Of a DNA stretch of 64,000 bases, positions 45,737 through 55,882 are shown in pieces. The notes under the pieces were generated by a model. That model made no database searches and was not told where the DNA came from. It saw only the letters and a list, made by a program, of their open reading frames with translations. The stretch covers positions 53,112,610 through 53,176,609 of the forward strand of contig CM061920.1 in assembly GCA_031002005.1 (NCBI GenBank), read 5' to 3'. Position 1 is the first letter of the stretch. Each line of letters begins with the position of its first letter. Source of the DNA: Vandiemenella viatica (Eukaryota > Arthropoda > Insecta > Orthoptera > Morabidae). The position numbers and the translations under genes were made by a program.

Positions 45737-46035
45737 GGGGCAGTATTTCTTTCCGCTCGGTTGGTTTGACGTCAGGGACTCCTACCTGCTCACCCTCTCT
45801 GATCTTAATCGGCGTCCGCTGAAATACGAACCCGACCTTCCTCGCTACACATCGTGGGGCTTTATCCAAGTTAATCAGCGGCTGAGAGGGATAAGGTACC
45901 GCAACGTCGGACGTCAAGCTCATTGCAACGCCGTGACCGAAAACAGTCTCCGCACACTGTTTCCATGTGTTGCCGGTCCGGTCCCGCCTCTGTCGCACGG
46001 CTTAGTTTGTTGTCCGATCCACGTGGTGCCCAGAG

Positions 46036-46400
46036 TAGCGTTGCCAGATGTCCCGATTTGCGCGGCACGTCCCGATTTTCGGGGTCTGGGGACGCGTCCC
46101 GATTTATCCTCGATCGGAACGCTAAATGTCCCGATTTTTTTAGCTAAGTGATAAAAACCCATCACTCGTCGCAAAAAAATTACAATGATGTAGGCAACAA
46201 GTCTGACCATTATTACAATGTTTAACAAGATTCATAAGTTTCCTATCATATAGTAGACAGATATCTATAGAAATTACTCCTGTCTTCCATAAATTATAAA
46301 AAAAAAAATCTATTTTTTGGTTTGTCCCGATTTGTAAGTCCGAATCCAGATTTTTTTTACCTTCCGTCCCGATTTTAACTACCTGGACCTGGCAACACTA
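46036..46400. mobile_element. hAT-like MITE with six TCCCGATTT subterminal repeats
   Basis: Inverted ends tagcgttgccag and ctggcaacacta (11 of 12). The motif tcccgattt occurs four times in the first 100 bp (about 46051, 46069, 46097, 46131) and twice near the right end (about 46324, 46367), all in the same orientation. This is the arrangement of transposase-binding repeats in hAT elements. Flanking 8-mers gcccagag and tgccggag match at only 5 of 8, so the insertion is old. Confidence 0.7.
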
Positions 46401-47594
46401 TGCCGGAGCGTACTGGTATGAACAAAGCAAGACCTGTATAAATAAATACCTGGCCGTAGCAAGATTCCAACTCGGAACCTTCAACAAGAGGGCAAATAGT
46501 ATTATACAAAAGTACAAAATAGCTCCAACATTTGTAATGATTTAAAATCCAACTTGCGTCATCTGCGATTAAAAAAAATTATCATCGCTCTGTAACCGTG
46601 TATTGTTACTAATAACCGAGCTAAATTATGCAATCATGAGAATAAAGTTTATATTGAAGGAATGTCTGTGTTACAAATTCCATCATGATCAGTTCAACTG
46701 CTTCGAAGAGACAGAGCACAAACAGATGAAAGTTTATTGCTACTCTATCTTTGTTGTCTAGGATAACACCTTTGCTACAGAAGGATGTGTTTTCGTGTTC
46801 TGCACAACGAAAAAAATAATGGAATAAATTAGATTAAGAATAATTAAAAACAGGATAAGGGCATAAAAACATGTAACAATATCGTAAAACAATTGTTAAA
46901 ATCATGCAGAACAATTCGTACGAAAAAAAAAGAAGTATCCGTAATTACACAATACATAAACCAATATTCCTGGCAAGGATCTATAAAATATGTTATTATG
47001 TAGGTGAGTTTTCGTAAAAGAAAATGGTAAAAAAAGAAGTATAGACGCAGAAAAAAAAAGTCTGGCCGCGAATGCAACCTAGAGCTTTCGATACGACAAT
47101 TTAATGCGTGTATGCGCATACAACAAACAATATGGCATCAGTGCGTGTACCTTTAAAAAATATACAATTCCATTTAATACTTCACAAAATATTACTCGAT
47201 CAAATAATAATAATAATAATAATAACATACGTATGTGAACTTATAGCGGCAGCTATTCAACCTACATTTTTCATTCCTTTTGTACCGGAATACAATGACC
47301 CATTTTTAACTTAAGATTTACGACCATTGATTTTTTATGAGCGACGAGAGGTATCTGAGGCGTCATACTATTCTCATGTTCGCACTGAAGATTTTCACTG
47401 CCTGCTGCAGCGCCACGCGAGGTCGACTCATAACATATACAGCATAATTTAAGTGTCAGTCCAAGCTCTGAAAACTGCTGCAACCACATTAAAATCTAGT
47501 GAGCAATTCCTGCGGGATGCCAGAACAAATATAAAAACAGACACGGGCCACAAGACACATTTATATAAGTCAAAAATGTCTAATTAATACTCGG
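46401..47594. other. No supported feature; (aat)n at 47202-47228
   Basis: AT-rich; one short trinucleotide repeat. Nothing coding recognised. Confidence 0.5.
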
Positions 47595-47837
47595 CCGCAA
47601 ACACATACTTCCTAAGTGGATAGCAGGTGCGCAATGTGGGCAGTGCATGCCTCGGGCGCAAGGAATCAGGCACTGTATTGATTGATCTGTTCCAGGATCA
47701 CGTCTGTGCAGGACCAGCCAGGACAGTTTGACAGAGCGCGTGATTCCTTACGCCGGCCGAACGGCTGAGGCATGTTTTGTCATGGACGCAGGTCAGATTG
47801 CCCACCAGCTACTAACTTAGAAAGTATGTGTTTGCGG
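47595..47837. mobile_element. Foldback MITE, 243 bp
   Basis: Ends ccgcaaacacatactt.ctaag and cttag.aagtatgtgtttgcgg are inverted repeats. Inside, catgcctc..gcgcaaggaatca pairs with tgattccttacgc..gaggcatg, so nearly the whole element can fold on itself. No coding capacity. TSD not evident; superfamily unknown. Confidence 0.75.
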
Positions 47838-49560
47838 TTCAATATTTATTAAGCATTTTCGTCTTGTATTGTCGCATACTACGACATCCTAAAATATTTT
47901 ACAGCATTAAAACAATATATGTATACATGTAGGGTGTTAAATTATTTTTGTATAATATATAATCAACTTTAATAAAATGCGTTGTGCCTGGGGACTGGGT
48001 TCACCTCAATGGCTCGCCAAGTGACGATACTGCGCGAAGTGCGCCTCCACAGCGCTGCTTCACTGACCAGGAAATTTCAAATGAATAACGGCATTTACTT
48101 TATATGCGCTTTATGTTGTTAAGACGAAGTGTACGTTTCAAATAAACTATCGAATGTTATCTTATTTGCACTTACATTGTTAACAGAAAATATAACAAGC
48201 CTTACCAACTAAAATGTAAGTGTCTATTGTGTAGCAGAGATAAAAATTATCATAATGCAAGGCAGATTTATAATAAAATAATTATAATGTGACATTCGTT
48301 TAAATTTATATGTTGCTCTTTGTTTATTTACGAAGAATAGATGCAGAAATTCAAGTAAGCAGAAGAGCGGCCTATGCTTACGCTGTATTGTCTGCAGCGG
48401 TTACTGGAAACAGGTCACAATATAACTTAACAATATTTTTGACAGAAGATAACGAACAGAGAAGTTAATTAAAACTCAGAACAAGTTTACACGAAACGTA
48501 AGTAATCACGATATATATCAGTCAAATAAATAACAGTTATTCGTTTTTTAAATTGTACTTCCGTTAGAAACGATTTCATAACAATAAAAATTTCCGTCAT
48601 CCAATAGGACATGCAATTTTTCCAAAAACTCCGAGAATCTAATCAAAGAAAGTTTACTCACGTGACAAAAAATATCAATAAAAATGATAATGATTGATAA
48701 TTTTCGTGTTGCGTTAAAATCTTTTACAGAACGAATCCATACAGCCACCATGCGTGATACAGGGCATTTCTAACGGGCGTTTAAACTAGTAATTACATAT
48801 ATTCGCATAAAGCAGGATTTCTCAAAGTGAGAAACGCTAACCCCTAGGGGTTGATCGTAGGGGGTTCACGACAAGATTTACGTCATGGCGGCTGACTGGC
48901 TGTCTCCCGCATGGAACTACACAATGGTGCACCTACGACTAATCACTCCGTAAATTATTCATCACTTCCTAGGAAATTTTTAATTTTAATTATTCTTTCC
49001 TGCAACCTAGTGAAATCCTCGAAGTTTCTGATCGTTTCATTACAGAGAATATATCCGGTTGTAACAAAGCTGGTAAACATAATAATCCAGTGTGTTCAAA
49101 CAAATATTCCGCCATTCCATTTGCAACGTAAGAAGATATTAGATAAAATTCGGAAACGTCAAAAACTTTGCAATGTTCCAATTCTACATTTCACTATTGA
49201 TTCCAAATATTCGGTATGTTAGGTTTGGAAACATGTATCATTGCTGGAAATGTTCACAGATCAGACTCTTCATGTTGGTTTTAAAAGGGCGTCTTTAGTT
49301 GATTTTTGGGCAGCAACGCGCGGAGAACATCCGGAGCTCTCACGCTAAGCGGTAAATTTTCTTTTGTATTCCGTTTTCACAGCTGGTTATGGCCAAAATA
49401 AAATAAAGGAATCGACTGAATGCTAAATCTTAGTTGAGATTTAAACAGCAAAATTGCTCTTAAAATCGACTCAGCTTGTGATAAGAAACAAGACCATACA
49501 TGACATTAATTAAGGACATATTGGTCTTGTGATTATTACTTTATTTAAATAAAAATCCTG
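47838..49560. other. 1.7 kb without a supported feature
   Basis: AT-rich. A stretch at about 48805-48890 (tttctcaaagtgagaaacgc..cccctaggggttgatcg) is reminiscent of old hAT ends, but no pair was found. Confidence 0.45.
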
Positions 49561-49562
49561 GT

Positions 49563-49616
49563 TTTCTTAACAAAATAAAAAGCCAGTTTTTCTTAACAAA
49601 ATAAAAAGCCAGGTTC
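49563..49616 (+). repeat. 26-bp tandem duplication
   Basis: tcttaacaaaataaaaagcc followed by ag(g)tt occurs twice with a 26-bp period. Confidence 0.85.
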
Positions 49617-49619
49617 ACT

Positions 49620-50195
49620 ATTGTATGAGAAATTTATTAGAGGTACGGGGAGCTATTAGTTTGAGAAACCTCTGCCTGCGTGTGGTTGAGGTGCTGAGAG
49701 AGACGTCTGCTTTGTGCGTGCAGGCAGTTGGCAGTGCGTGTTGACCCCGCCTCGTGCGTGGGCCCGGAAGCGCCGGCCTTGGCGACGCGGCCTGGCCTTG
49801 CCATGTGCCGTACGCCTTCTGGCAGTTTCCACCGGGTCAATGGGCCCGCGGCCTAGCCTAACTCTCCTGGTCGTCATCACAACATCCGCATGAGCTCTCA
49901 TTATATGCCACACCTACAACTATCGCGAACAAGTATTAGTGCTTGCAGATCTGTATTATCTCGAATAATGGTTTTCTTTCCTTTTTATGTGGTCAAATTT
50001 ATTCTCTGACTTTCTCTTTTTTGTATAATATTAATGTACGGATTGTGGAATGTTTAAAATTCCCAGTGCAATGTAGCAAAATGTGCAAAGTAAATATGTT
50101 ATTTGCTAAAGGCGTTTTTAGTAACATCTAGTGAAAAATACGGTTTACATTTATTTAACTAGGTTTTATATTTTCAGTTAGGTGTTTTTGTTACA
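49620..50195. other. No supported feature; GC-rich island at 49660-49870
   Basis: The GC-rich block has minus frames of 67-85 codons with no recognised domain. It ends in AT-rich DNA before the G-run MITE. Confidence 0.4.
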
Positions 50196-50200
50196 CAAGT

Positions 50201-50639
50201 GGGCGTCCATTAATTACGTGAGGTGAATTTGGGCAAGGCGGGAGGGGGGGATGGGGGGGGTGGCGAAATCTCACCAAATCTCAATAATGGGGGTCGGCGG
50301 AAATCTCGCGTTAGGTTTTGAAATTCTTGGAGGACAGCAGAGCTGAGAAAAAAAAGAGGTCCACAAACGATCGGGATGTCGCTTTAATGGGGGGGGGGGG
50401 TATAAGGTCCAGAAACGACGCTGATATCGCCTTTGTGGAGGGGATAACCGCCCTCAGAAGCAGGAGAGCTAAAAGAAAGGAAAACAAGACATAAAAAACT
50501 ACGAGGTTGATCAGCAGGGGTGGGGGGTTACGTCAAAATCTCACGTGATATTGGAGGGGGGGGTCCAACCAGATCTCACCAGAGGGAGAGGGGGTCCGGA
50601 ATTCTGGAAAAACACCTCACGTAATTAGTGTACGCCCCC
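50201..50639. mobile_element. G-run MITE (copy 2)
   Basis: Same family and orientation as 13424-13811: gggcgtccattaattacgtg at the left, cacctcacgtaattagtg..cgccccc at the right. Shared interior blocks include tttgaaattcttggaggaca, ggtataaggtc.agaaacga and gatatcgcctttgtggagg. Flanking 5-mers caagt and caagg match at 4 of 5. Ends are better preserved than in copy 1. Confidence 0.85.
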
Positions 50640-50742
50640 CAAGGAGGAAGGCAGACACACCTCTGCTGTGGTAAAAATAAGTCCGCATGGCATTCTTGGT
50701 TAGGTCGCCAGATGACAGAGTTTTGATTTGCCGCGCATTCGC

Positions 50743-50812
50743 CTCTGCAGTGGCTACCCTAACCTAACCGGGTAAACGCGACCTACTGTTTAAAGTGGAA
50801 TCTTAGCACACT
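50743..50812 (-). mobile_element. SINE-C fragment
   Basis: cagtggctaccctaacctaacc and the following cctac.gtttaa.gt.gaatc match the tail half of the element at 62654-62921. A possible head-side scrap lies at 51005-51058. Between them sits the hammerhead-like core. Confidence 0.5.
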
Positions 50813-50888
50813 TCACATGAACAAAGCAAAGCCCGCTGCGGTACCGCGATCCAGTGCAGTTCTAGTTGTTCTGTCAAGTACAATGGAC

Positions 50889-50926
50889 CTGATGATGGCG
50901 GCAGAGCAAGCCGCCGAAAGCTTGTC
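50889..50926 (+). ncRNA. Hammerhead-ribozyme-like core (copy 2)
   Basis: CTGATGA (50889-50895), one base, a perfect 6-bp stem ggcggc/gccgcc (50897-50902 with 50910-50915) closed by a 7-base loop, GAAA (50916-50919), gctt, GTC (50924-50926). The layout is identical to 15663-15697, with all six base pairs kept although the bases differ at most positions. As there, stem I is poor and stem III is too short for a classical active ribozyme. A decayed ribozyme of a Penelope-like element or retrozyme is the best-fitting explanation; not proven. Confidence 0.45.
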
Positions 50927-51059
50927 TTTTGAAAACCTGTAAAGATTTCGTGTCAAAGCAAAGCTTCGCTAGACAAGAACTACAGTTTTAGGACCCGTAA
51001 AAATTCCAGCCGAATCCGGAATTCCAGCTGGGGACCTTCCGTTTTCCAGCCTGCTGTGG

Positions 51060-51962
51060 TAAAAAATTATGAATAATCCAACTTGACTTTAATCTTCGTC
51101 AAAACAGTTGACTTAGGTAAAGGAAGTGTAAGGATAAAAATAGTCAGTCAGTGCCAGTTAATAAATACACTGAAAGGTAAAGTATTCGAATTCTATTTCC
51201 CGGTCACCGCAATCATAGTCTTAATAACATGAGAAGATTGAAGAGAGAAGCTGCGAAGTTCACCTACACTCGTTGTTTATTCCTTATATTAGTTCTCCGC
51301 TTGCAACCATCACTGCTTCAGCCAAGTATCACACCAACCACTTAAACCTACACTGTAATTATCCTTGTGACTGTGTTTACTCAACAACTGTCTCTTAACC
51401 CCTAAACCAGCTTAAGTTAGGCCAATGTTGCCAAAAACACTCTACAGAGAATAGCCGACTACAGTTTTTTTTAAACATAATTAAATACAAAGAAATAAAG
51501 TAAATGATCAAATATATTTAAAAAATATCTTGTAGTAAGTAATAACTCGCTGATTGATCTTAAACTTAAATATTAACTTTGAATAGGAGTCACCCACCAG
51601 TGCTATTTCTGTGGCAGCTATCGCGGTCGCAACACTTAATCAGAAATTTACCTGAATTTTAGGTATGATTAGAGCTAGCACACACTAAACATTGTGTGGA
51701 AAGTTCTCGGGCCTCCCACAGGGGGAGCCCGCTATCAATCTGATGCGACGTTTCGCAGCCGCTCTACGATTCCATCTTCTGCCGAAGTAGATTATATAAA
51801 TGAATGTAGTATTTCTCGGTGTTGTATACTAATACTTTCTTTGCGGGGAAACGAACCTAGTTTAAATGGTGTTTACACACAATATTATGACGACTAAACT
51901 CTGCTCGTGCGTCTTTGATTCAACAACACGCCGTTGCGAAGGCATAAAATTCAGATTTTACG
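51060..51962. other. No supported feature
   Basis: AT-rich; nothing recognised. Confidence 0.5.
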
Positions 51963-52043
51963 ACCTAATCACACTTTCCGACGATGGATTAATTAGTTCC
52001 TAACCTAATCACACTTTCCGACGATGGATTAATTAGTTCCTAA
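51963..52043 (+). repeat. 40-bp tandem duplication
   Basis: acctaatcacactttccgac and the following gatggattaattagttccta occur twice with a 40-bp period and no differences, so the duplication is recent. Confidence 0.9.
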
Positions 52044-53199
52044 TACGAAAACAGAAAGCTGCAGAAAAACTGCTACAAGAATTCCGTAAATAATTTTGTA
52101 TCAACATTCTACATATTGTACTAAAGTACACAGATAGTTCCCTATTACTGTCGGCGATGAATAAAACTACACAGGAAAATTTACTCTGCTGGATATAGTT
52201 TCTTCATCAGCAGTTTCAAACATGCAAAATTTTAGGTCTTCTCATGAATGATAACACAACCTGCGATATTGCGTCATTCCAGACCTGACCTCTGCCACCA
52301 GTTACGAAAGAGCGCCGTCGTCATTGCAGAAGCTATTGCATATAGTTTGCCTCAGAATGTAACATTACGGGTAACCAGTAACCCAGTCAAATTCATCCAC
52401 TTGTTGACGGTTTATTTTGGCGATTTCAGTGTATTATCTACAGGCAAAGTTATCACATAATTAAGACAGTGCTGTACCAATCATCTTAGTGTGGAACGTA
52501 TCGAGAAAAAAGTAGAATCATTAACTGAACATTGATTCAAAAAAGAAAAATAGAATGGAATGGAGCGTGAAATCGACACAAACTCAGTTTTAATGCCTTC
52601 GCGTACAATACTATAAATTTCATAGGTGGAAATCACAAAGGTATCACAAACTTGTACTAGTATGATCTCGGTGGGAATCTAGGAGCAAACAGAAATAGAT
52701 CACATTCTGTCGGTTGCAAGGAAACAGGGAGACAACACCTGCATTCGCTGTATTTTTTATATATAAAAAGTAAACCAGTGAGAGCACGTACTTCTTTAAA
52801 TTGAGTGGAAATATGGGGTACACTGAAGGAGTCTCCACGAGGATTGTGCTCAAGATAAGAAACACGAGAAAAACAATCGGGAAAACCATGGACAACGCTG
52901 ACCAAAAGGCTGCGGCCAATCCTTCAACCTCCAGGAAAAGCGAAAATCTGTCATCTTCATGGTCAAAATTGAGAACAATAATTTTGGGAGAGGAGAATCT
53001 GAGGACGTTTTTCATGGACACGGAAAGTAAAGTAAAGTAAGTAAATGAAAAGATGCTGATACCGTTTATTTTAGCAGATTCAAAAAGTTTGTACGAGCAT
53101 TCGTAGTACGATACAAAGTTTAACAAACGTGAAAAACTGACTTGTCTGCTGATACACTGCCGAGCAGTAAACTTGCTATAGATTAGTTATACTATCTAG
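52044..53199. other. No supported feature; 160-codon minus frame noted
   Basis: The minus frame 52644-53126 is hydrophobic in places (FPIVFLVFLILSTIL) but has no conserved motif that I recognise and no splice context. A plus frame (52801-53040) overlaps it. Probably chance. Confidence 0.4.
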
Positions 53200-53208
53200 A
53201 TGGTCCTT

Positions 53209-53452
53209 ACCGAGTGTGGCGGTGTAACGGTTAGCGTTCTGGCCTCGCATTCGGGAGGACGGCGGTTCGAATCCCCGTCCGGGCATCCAGATTTGGGTTT
53301 TCCATGGTTTCCCAAATCACTCCAGGCAAATGCCGGGATGCTTCCTTCAAAAGGCCATGTCCGAATTCCTTCCCATTCCTTGCCCCCCCCCCCTCCTTTC
53401 CCGTCTCTAAAGACCTCGCTGTTGAGAGACGTAAAGCAGTTAATAAAAAAAA
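53209..53452 (+). mobile_element. SINE-A, full length, youngest copy, with exact TSD
   Basis: Starts accgagtgtggcggtgtaac and runs through the intact head, core (atccagatttgggttttcc, ggcaaatgccgggatgcttc, ccgaattccttcccattcc) and the tail gacctcgctgttgagagacg to an A-rich end. TSD atggtcctt at 53200-53208 and 53453-53461 is perfect. Box A and box B match the RNA polymerase III consensus. Best reference copy for the family. Confidence 0.95.
53217..53274 (+). promoter_or_regulatory. Internal pol III promoter of SINE-A (boxes A and B)
   Basis: Box A-like tggcggtgtaacgg at 53217-53230 and box B ggttcgaatcc at 53264-53274, spaced as in a tRNA gene. Other SINE-A heads show the same boxes with substitutions; this copy is the least changed. 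Confidence 0.7.
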
Positions 53453-53540
53453 ATGGTCCTTCAACCTACTTAAAGGGTGAAATGTGTTTTACACGTTGTT
53501 GAGTCTATCCTGTGAAAAACATCTCACTGTCGTTTCTACG

Positions 53541-53574
53541 CAGGAGGAGGTCAATACAGTTTGACCGAAACGTC
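53541..53574 (+). repeat. Degenerate hammerhead-like core (copy 3)
   Basis: A 6-bp stem ggtcaa/ttgacc around a 6-base loop is followed by GAAAC and GTC, exactly as in the two better copies. The block expected to be CTGATGA reads aggagga (4 of 7). A third independent stem sequence on the same frame. Confidence 0.35.
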
Positions 53575-54079
53575 AGTATTTAATACTATGAGGCGGCTCT
53601 ATCCCGCTGCGAAAGCCTTCCGACGTTACATTTATTATCAAAAGAACAGAAGAGGAGAAGACCGCTCACTCATTATTTGTCTAGTAGGCTGATGTTACTC
53701 TACTACTGCATTACATCAGGCACTTAAGGCGGGTTCCCACGACCTGCGCATTTGCGGGCCGGGCCGATCCAGCTACCAAGGAGCAAGCCGTGGAAGGGTC
53801 CCGCCCGTGCTTGCACGGATGGCGCGCCTCTAAAGGTGCGTGTCCACTTGAGAGTAAATACTGGCGAGAAGCCTCTCGATAGCGTAACTCGCAAGTCGAC
53901 AGGCCTCTGAGAGTAGCTCGCGGCGAGTGGAGAGCTACTGCCTGAGAGCTGACAATAATCAACTTTCTCGCAAGTCGACACGTCATTCTTGTGCTGTCTG
54001 AGAGTAGCTCGCAGAATACGAACACTGTTCGTATAGTCTGAGAGCAGGAGCTGAGAGTTCGGCTAGAGGTAGCAACAAG

Positions 54080-54310
54080 ATGAGTAAAAATTGGTCATAT
54101 GAAGAAACAAAGGAATTAATTAAAATGTGTGTAGGTAGAGAATTGTTGTGGAATGTAAAATGTGCCGATTAGTGTGACAGAATTAAAAAAAAAAAAAAAA
54201 AGTTTTGAAGGAAATAGGAGAGAAATTTTGTTATTCAGGGTATAAAGTTCAAAAGAATTTCCGCAATTTAAGGAATATTAACGATGCATTTATACAATTT
54301 TATAACATTC
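54080..54310 (+). pseudogene. MADF/SANT-like DNA-binding protein of the inner Harbinger, broken
   Basis: From the ATG at 54080 the frame reads MSKNWSYEETKELIKMCV and ELLWNVKCAD before a TAG. Past the stop the same domain continues (CDRIKK), then a 17-base A run shifts the frame, after which VLKEIGEKFCYSGYKVQKNF and RNLRNINDAF follow. The spacing of W..EE...LI, LW, the Arg/Lys-rich turn and NLR fits a MADF domain. These proteins assist Harbinger transposases in DNA binding. Killed by one stop and one frameshift. Confidence 0.65.
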
Positions 54311-54594
54311 ATTTTAATGACAATGTGTCTATAATTATTGTAGACACATTCTGATTACAGTAAGAAGTTCAAACTGAAGTAAGATTTCATTCATTTTTCA
54401 AGAACTCTCAAGTATTGTAAAAAAAATTAAAAATAGAATAAGTGGAATTGGAGCAGACGAAAATTATTAATGGAAGTACCTTTACTTCAGTGCACAAAAA
54501 TTTATAATTCCTGAATTCACTGTCTTTCAAAAACAACAAATTTCGGTAAATTTATTGTAATGGAGGCTTGAATACGAATCCCCCAAAAAATACG

Positions 54595-54837
54595 TCAAGA
54601 CGATGTAACACCAAAAAAAGGAAAACAAGATATTACGCAACAAGTAAATTTACCTGATGCAAAAAATCGAAGAGTAGCCATAACTAGTACATGTACTGAT
54701 ATAGGTTTTCTCATTTTAGTGTCGTGTTTTAAAATTGTGGATCCCACATATTCTGTGATAAACTCTACTTCACAGCTCATTAACCTAGAAAAGTTCCCAA
54801 ACTGCTGCGCGACTTCGATCTGTAATTCCGATGTCAT
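54595..54837 (-). pseudogene. Harbinger transposase, N-terminal fragment
   Basis: An 80-codon minus frame with FSRLMSCEVEFITEYVGSTI, KHDTKMRKPISV and LVMATLRFFASGKF. This fits the region before the DDE nuclease in HARBI1-like proteins (F.M....F..L...I.p.i...dT..R.pi....rL..tLrFLAsG). The catalytic nuclease part that should follow is deleted. Convergent with the MADF-like remnant. Confidence 0.65.
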
Positions 54838-55095
54838 TGTATGACTGGCTCCGAAAACATTTCTTTTTTATCCAAGGCTTAACCCAGCAGCTTTCCTATT
54901 CAGTTTTTACCTCTTTTTAGTAACAGCAGACAGTATGGTCACAGCTGACGCGACTTTTCTATTGTGCCGCCATCTTGACTGCTCTGCGCTGCTCTCATGT
55001 GGACAGGGTTCTGAGAGTTGTCGCGAGAACTGTCCCGGCGAGCAGCTCGCCGAGAGTAGAGCTCGCCAAAATCCACTCTCAAGTGGACACCCTCC

Positions 55096-55136
55096 CGAGA
55101 GTAACTCGCGAGAGTTTCTCGCGAGAGTTACTCTCA
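55096..55136. repeat. Subterminal palindrome of the inner Harbinger
   Basis: gagagtaactcgcgaga, a 3-base gap, then tctcgcgagagttactctc: near-perfect inverted arms that can form a cruciform or hairpin close to the right TIR. Confidence 0.85.
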
Positions 55137-55532
55137 AGTGGAAACGCACCTTAACCATACCCCAGTCGGTAGAGATCAGTGGCCAAGGTAGCTGCAACTA
55201 CACTAACCAAGGTGGTGGGGAGGAGGCGAGGGCTAACAAGTGGCGCGTGCTGATGTGGCGCGCCTCCAAAACCACGCGTCGTGGGAACCCGCCTTTAGAC
55301 GACCTCTTTTTGAGGTGCTCAGACAATAAACGGAAATGAGGAGACGTAATATGAGGAGGCAGTAGCAGAACTACAAAAGCAATGCGGGTACTAACAGTTA
55401 CCCTCGCGAGTTGAGGATTGCGTATGGAATAGGAGCTAGTCTGTCCGTCATCCTGATCATGGTTTTGAGAGCATTCACTTGATAATGCTCGACGTGAGTA
55501 CTGAAGTGACTAACAGAACAACAGGCAACCTA

Positions 55533-55882
55533 GGGGACACCCACAAATTACGTGATGGTGTTTTTCCGGATTACTGGACCCCCCTCCCCCCCTGGTGAGA
55601 TTTCGTGGGATCCGGCCGGACTCACCCCCCCCCCCCCCCCCCGCCCCTCTGGTGAGATCTGGTCCGTGAGAACCCCCCCAGGTCACACACTAACTTTTTG
55701 ACGAAATACCCTCCTAAAAATCGACTTTGGCGCAAATTGTAGACCTTTTTTTGGCTCTACTGTCCCCAATTTTTCGCAAAATCTCACGTGAGATTTCCGT
55801 ACACCCCCCCCTCCCCCCTGGTGAGATTTTCGCCGTACCCACCCCCCTTATTTCACCTCACGTAATTAATGAATGTCCCCCC
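55533..55882. mobile_element. G-run MITE (copy 3, opposite orientation)
   Basis: Left end ggggacacccacaaattacgtg, right end cacctcacgtaattaatgaatgtcccccc. The interior has C runs of up to about 18 and several ggtgagatt / ctcacgtgagattt motifs. It is inverted relative to the copies at 13424 and 50201. No clean TSD (CTAGG/CTAAG is a weak candidate). Confidence 0.8.

Larger units (their letters stand above)
53834..55151. mobile_element. Inner PIF/Harbinger element, 1.3 kb, with remnants of both genes
   Basis: TIRs aggtgcgtgtccacttgaga (left) and its near-complement tctcaagtggaaacgcacct (right), flanked by TAA at 53831-53833 and 55152-55154. It contains the remains of the two proteins typical of Harbinger elements: a MADF/SANT-like DNA-binding gene on plus (54080-54300) and the start of a transposase on minus (54595-54837). 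The ends are rich in gagagtaactcgcgag-type palindromes. It sits inside the outer element, so it inserted later. Confidence 0.88.
53727..55294. mobile_element. Outer Harbinger-like element (host of a nested insertion)
   Basis: Terminal inverted repeats aggcgggttcccacgac (left) and gtcgtgggaacccgcct (right), flanked by TTA on both sides (53724-53726, 55295-55297). A 3-bp TWA duplication is the signature of PIF/Harbinger transposons. Without the inner element it would be only about 250 bp of GC-rich, non-coding DNA, so a MITE. It contains a second, separate element at 53834-55151. Confidence 0.85.

Noticed and set aside
45709..46020. Processed pseudogene with poly-A on the minus strand
   Set aside because: The poly-T and open frame suggest it, but I could not recognise the parent gene or find a TSD.
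48805..48890. Old hAT terminus (tttctcaaagtgagaaac, ccctaggggttg)
   Set aside because: No partner end or TSD could be found.
50758..50780. cctaacctaacc as insect telomeric repeat
   Set aside because: Only two units; the same block is part of SINE-C at 62715-62735.
52644..53126. 160-codon minus frame with hydrophobic stretch, possible receptor-like exon
   Set aside because: No conserved motif of any receptor family, no splice-bounded structure, and overlapping frames on the other strand.
53217..53290. Functional tRNA gene
   Set aside because: It is the head of a SINE-A with A-rich tail and TSD; the anticodon arm does not fold properly.
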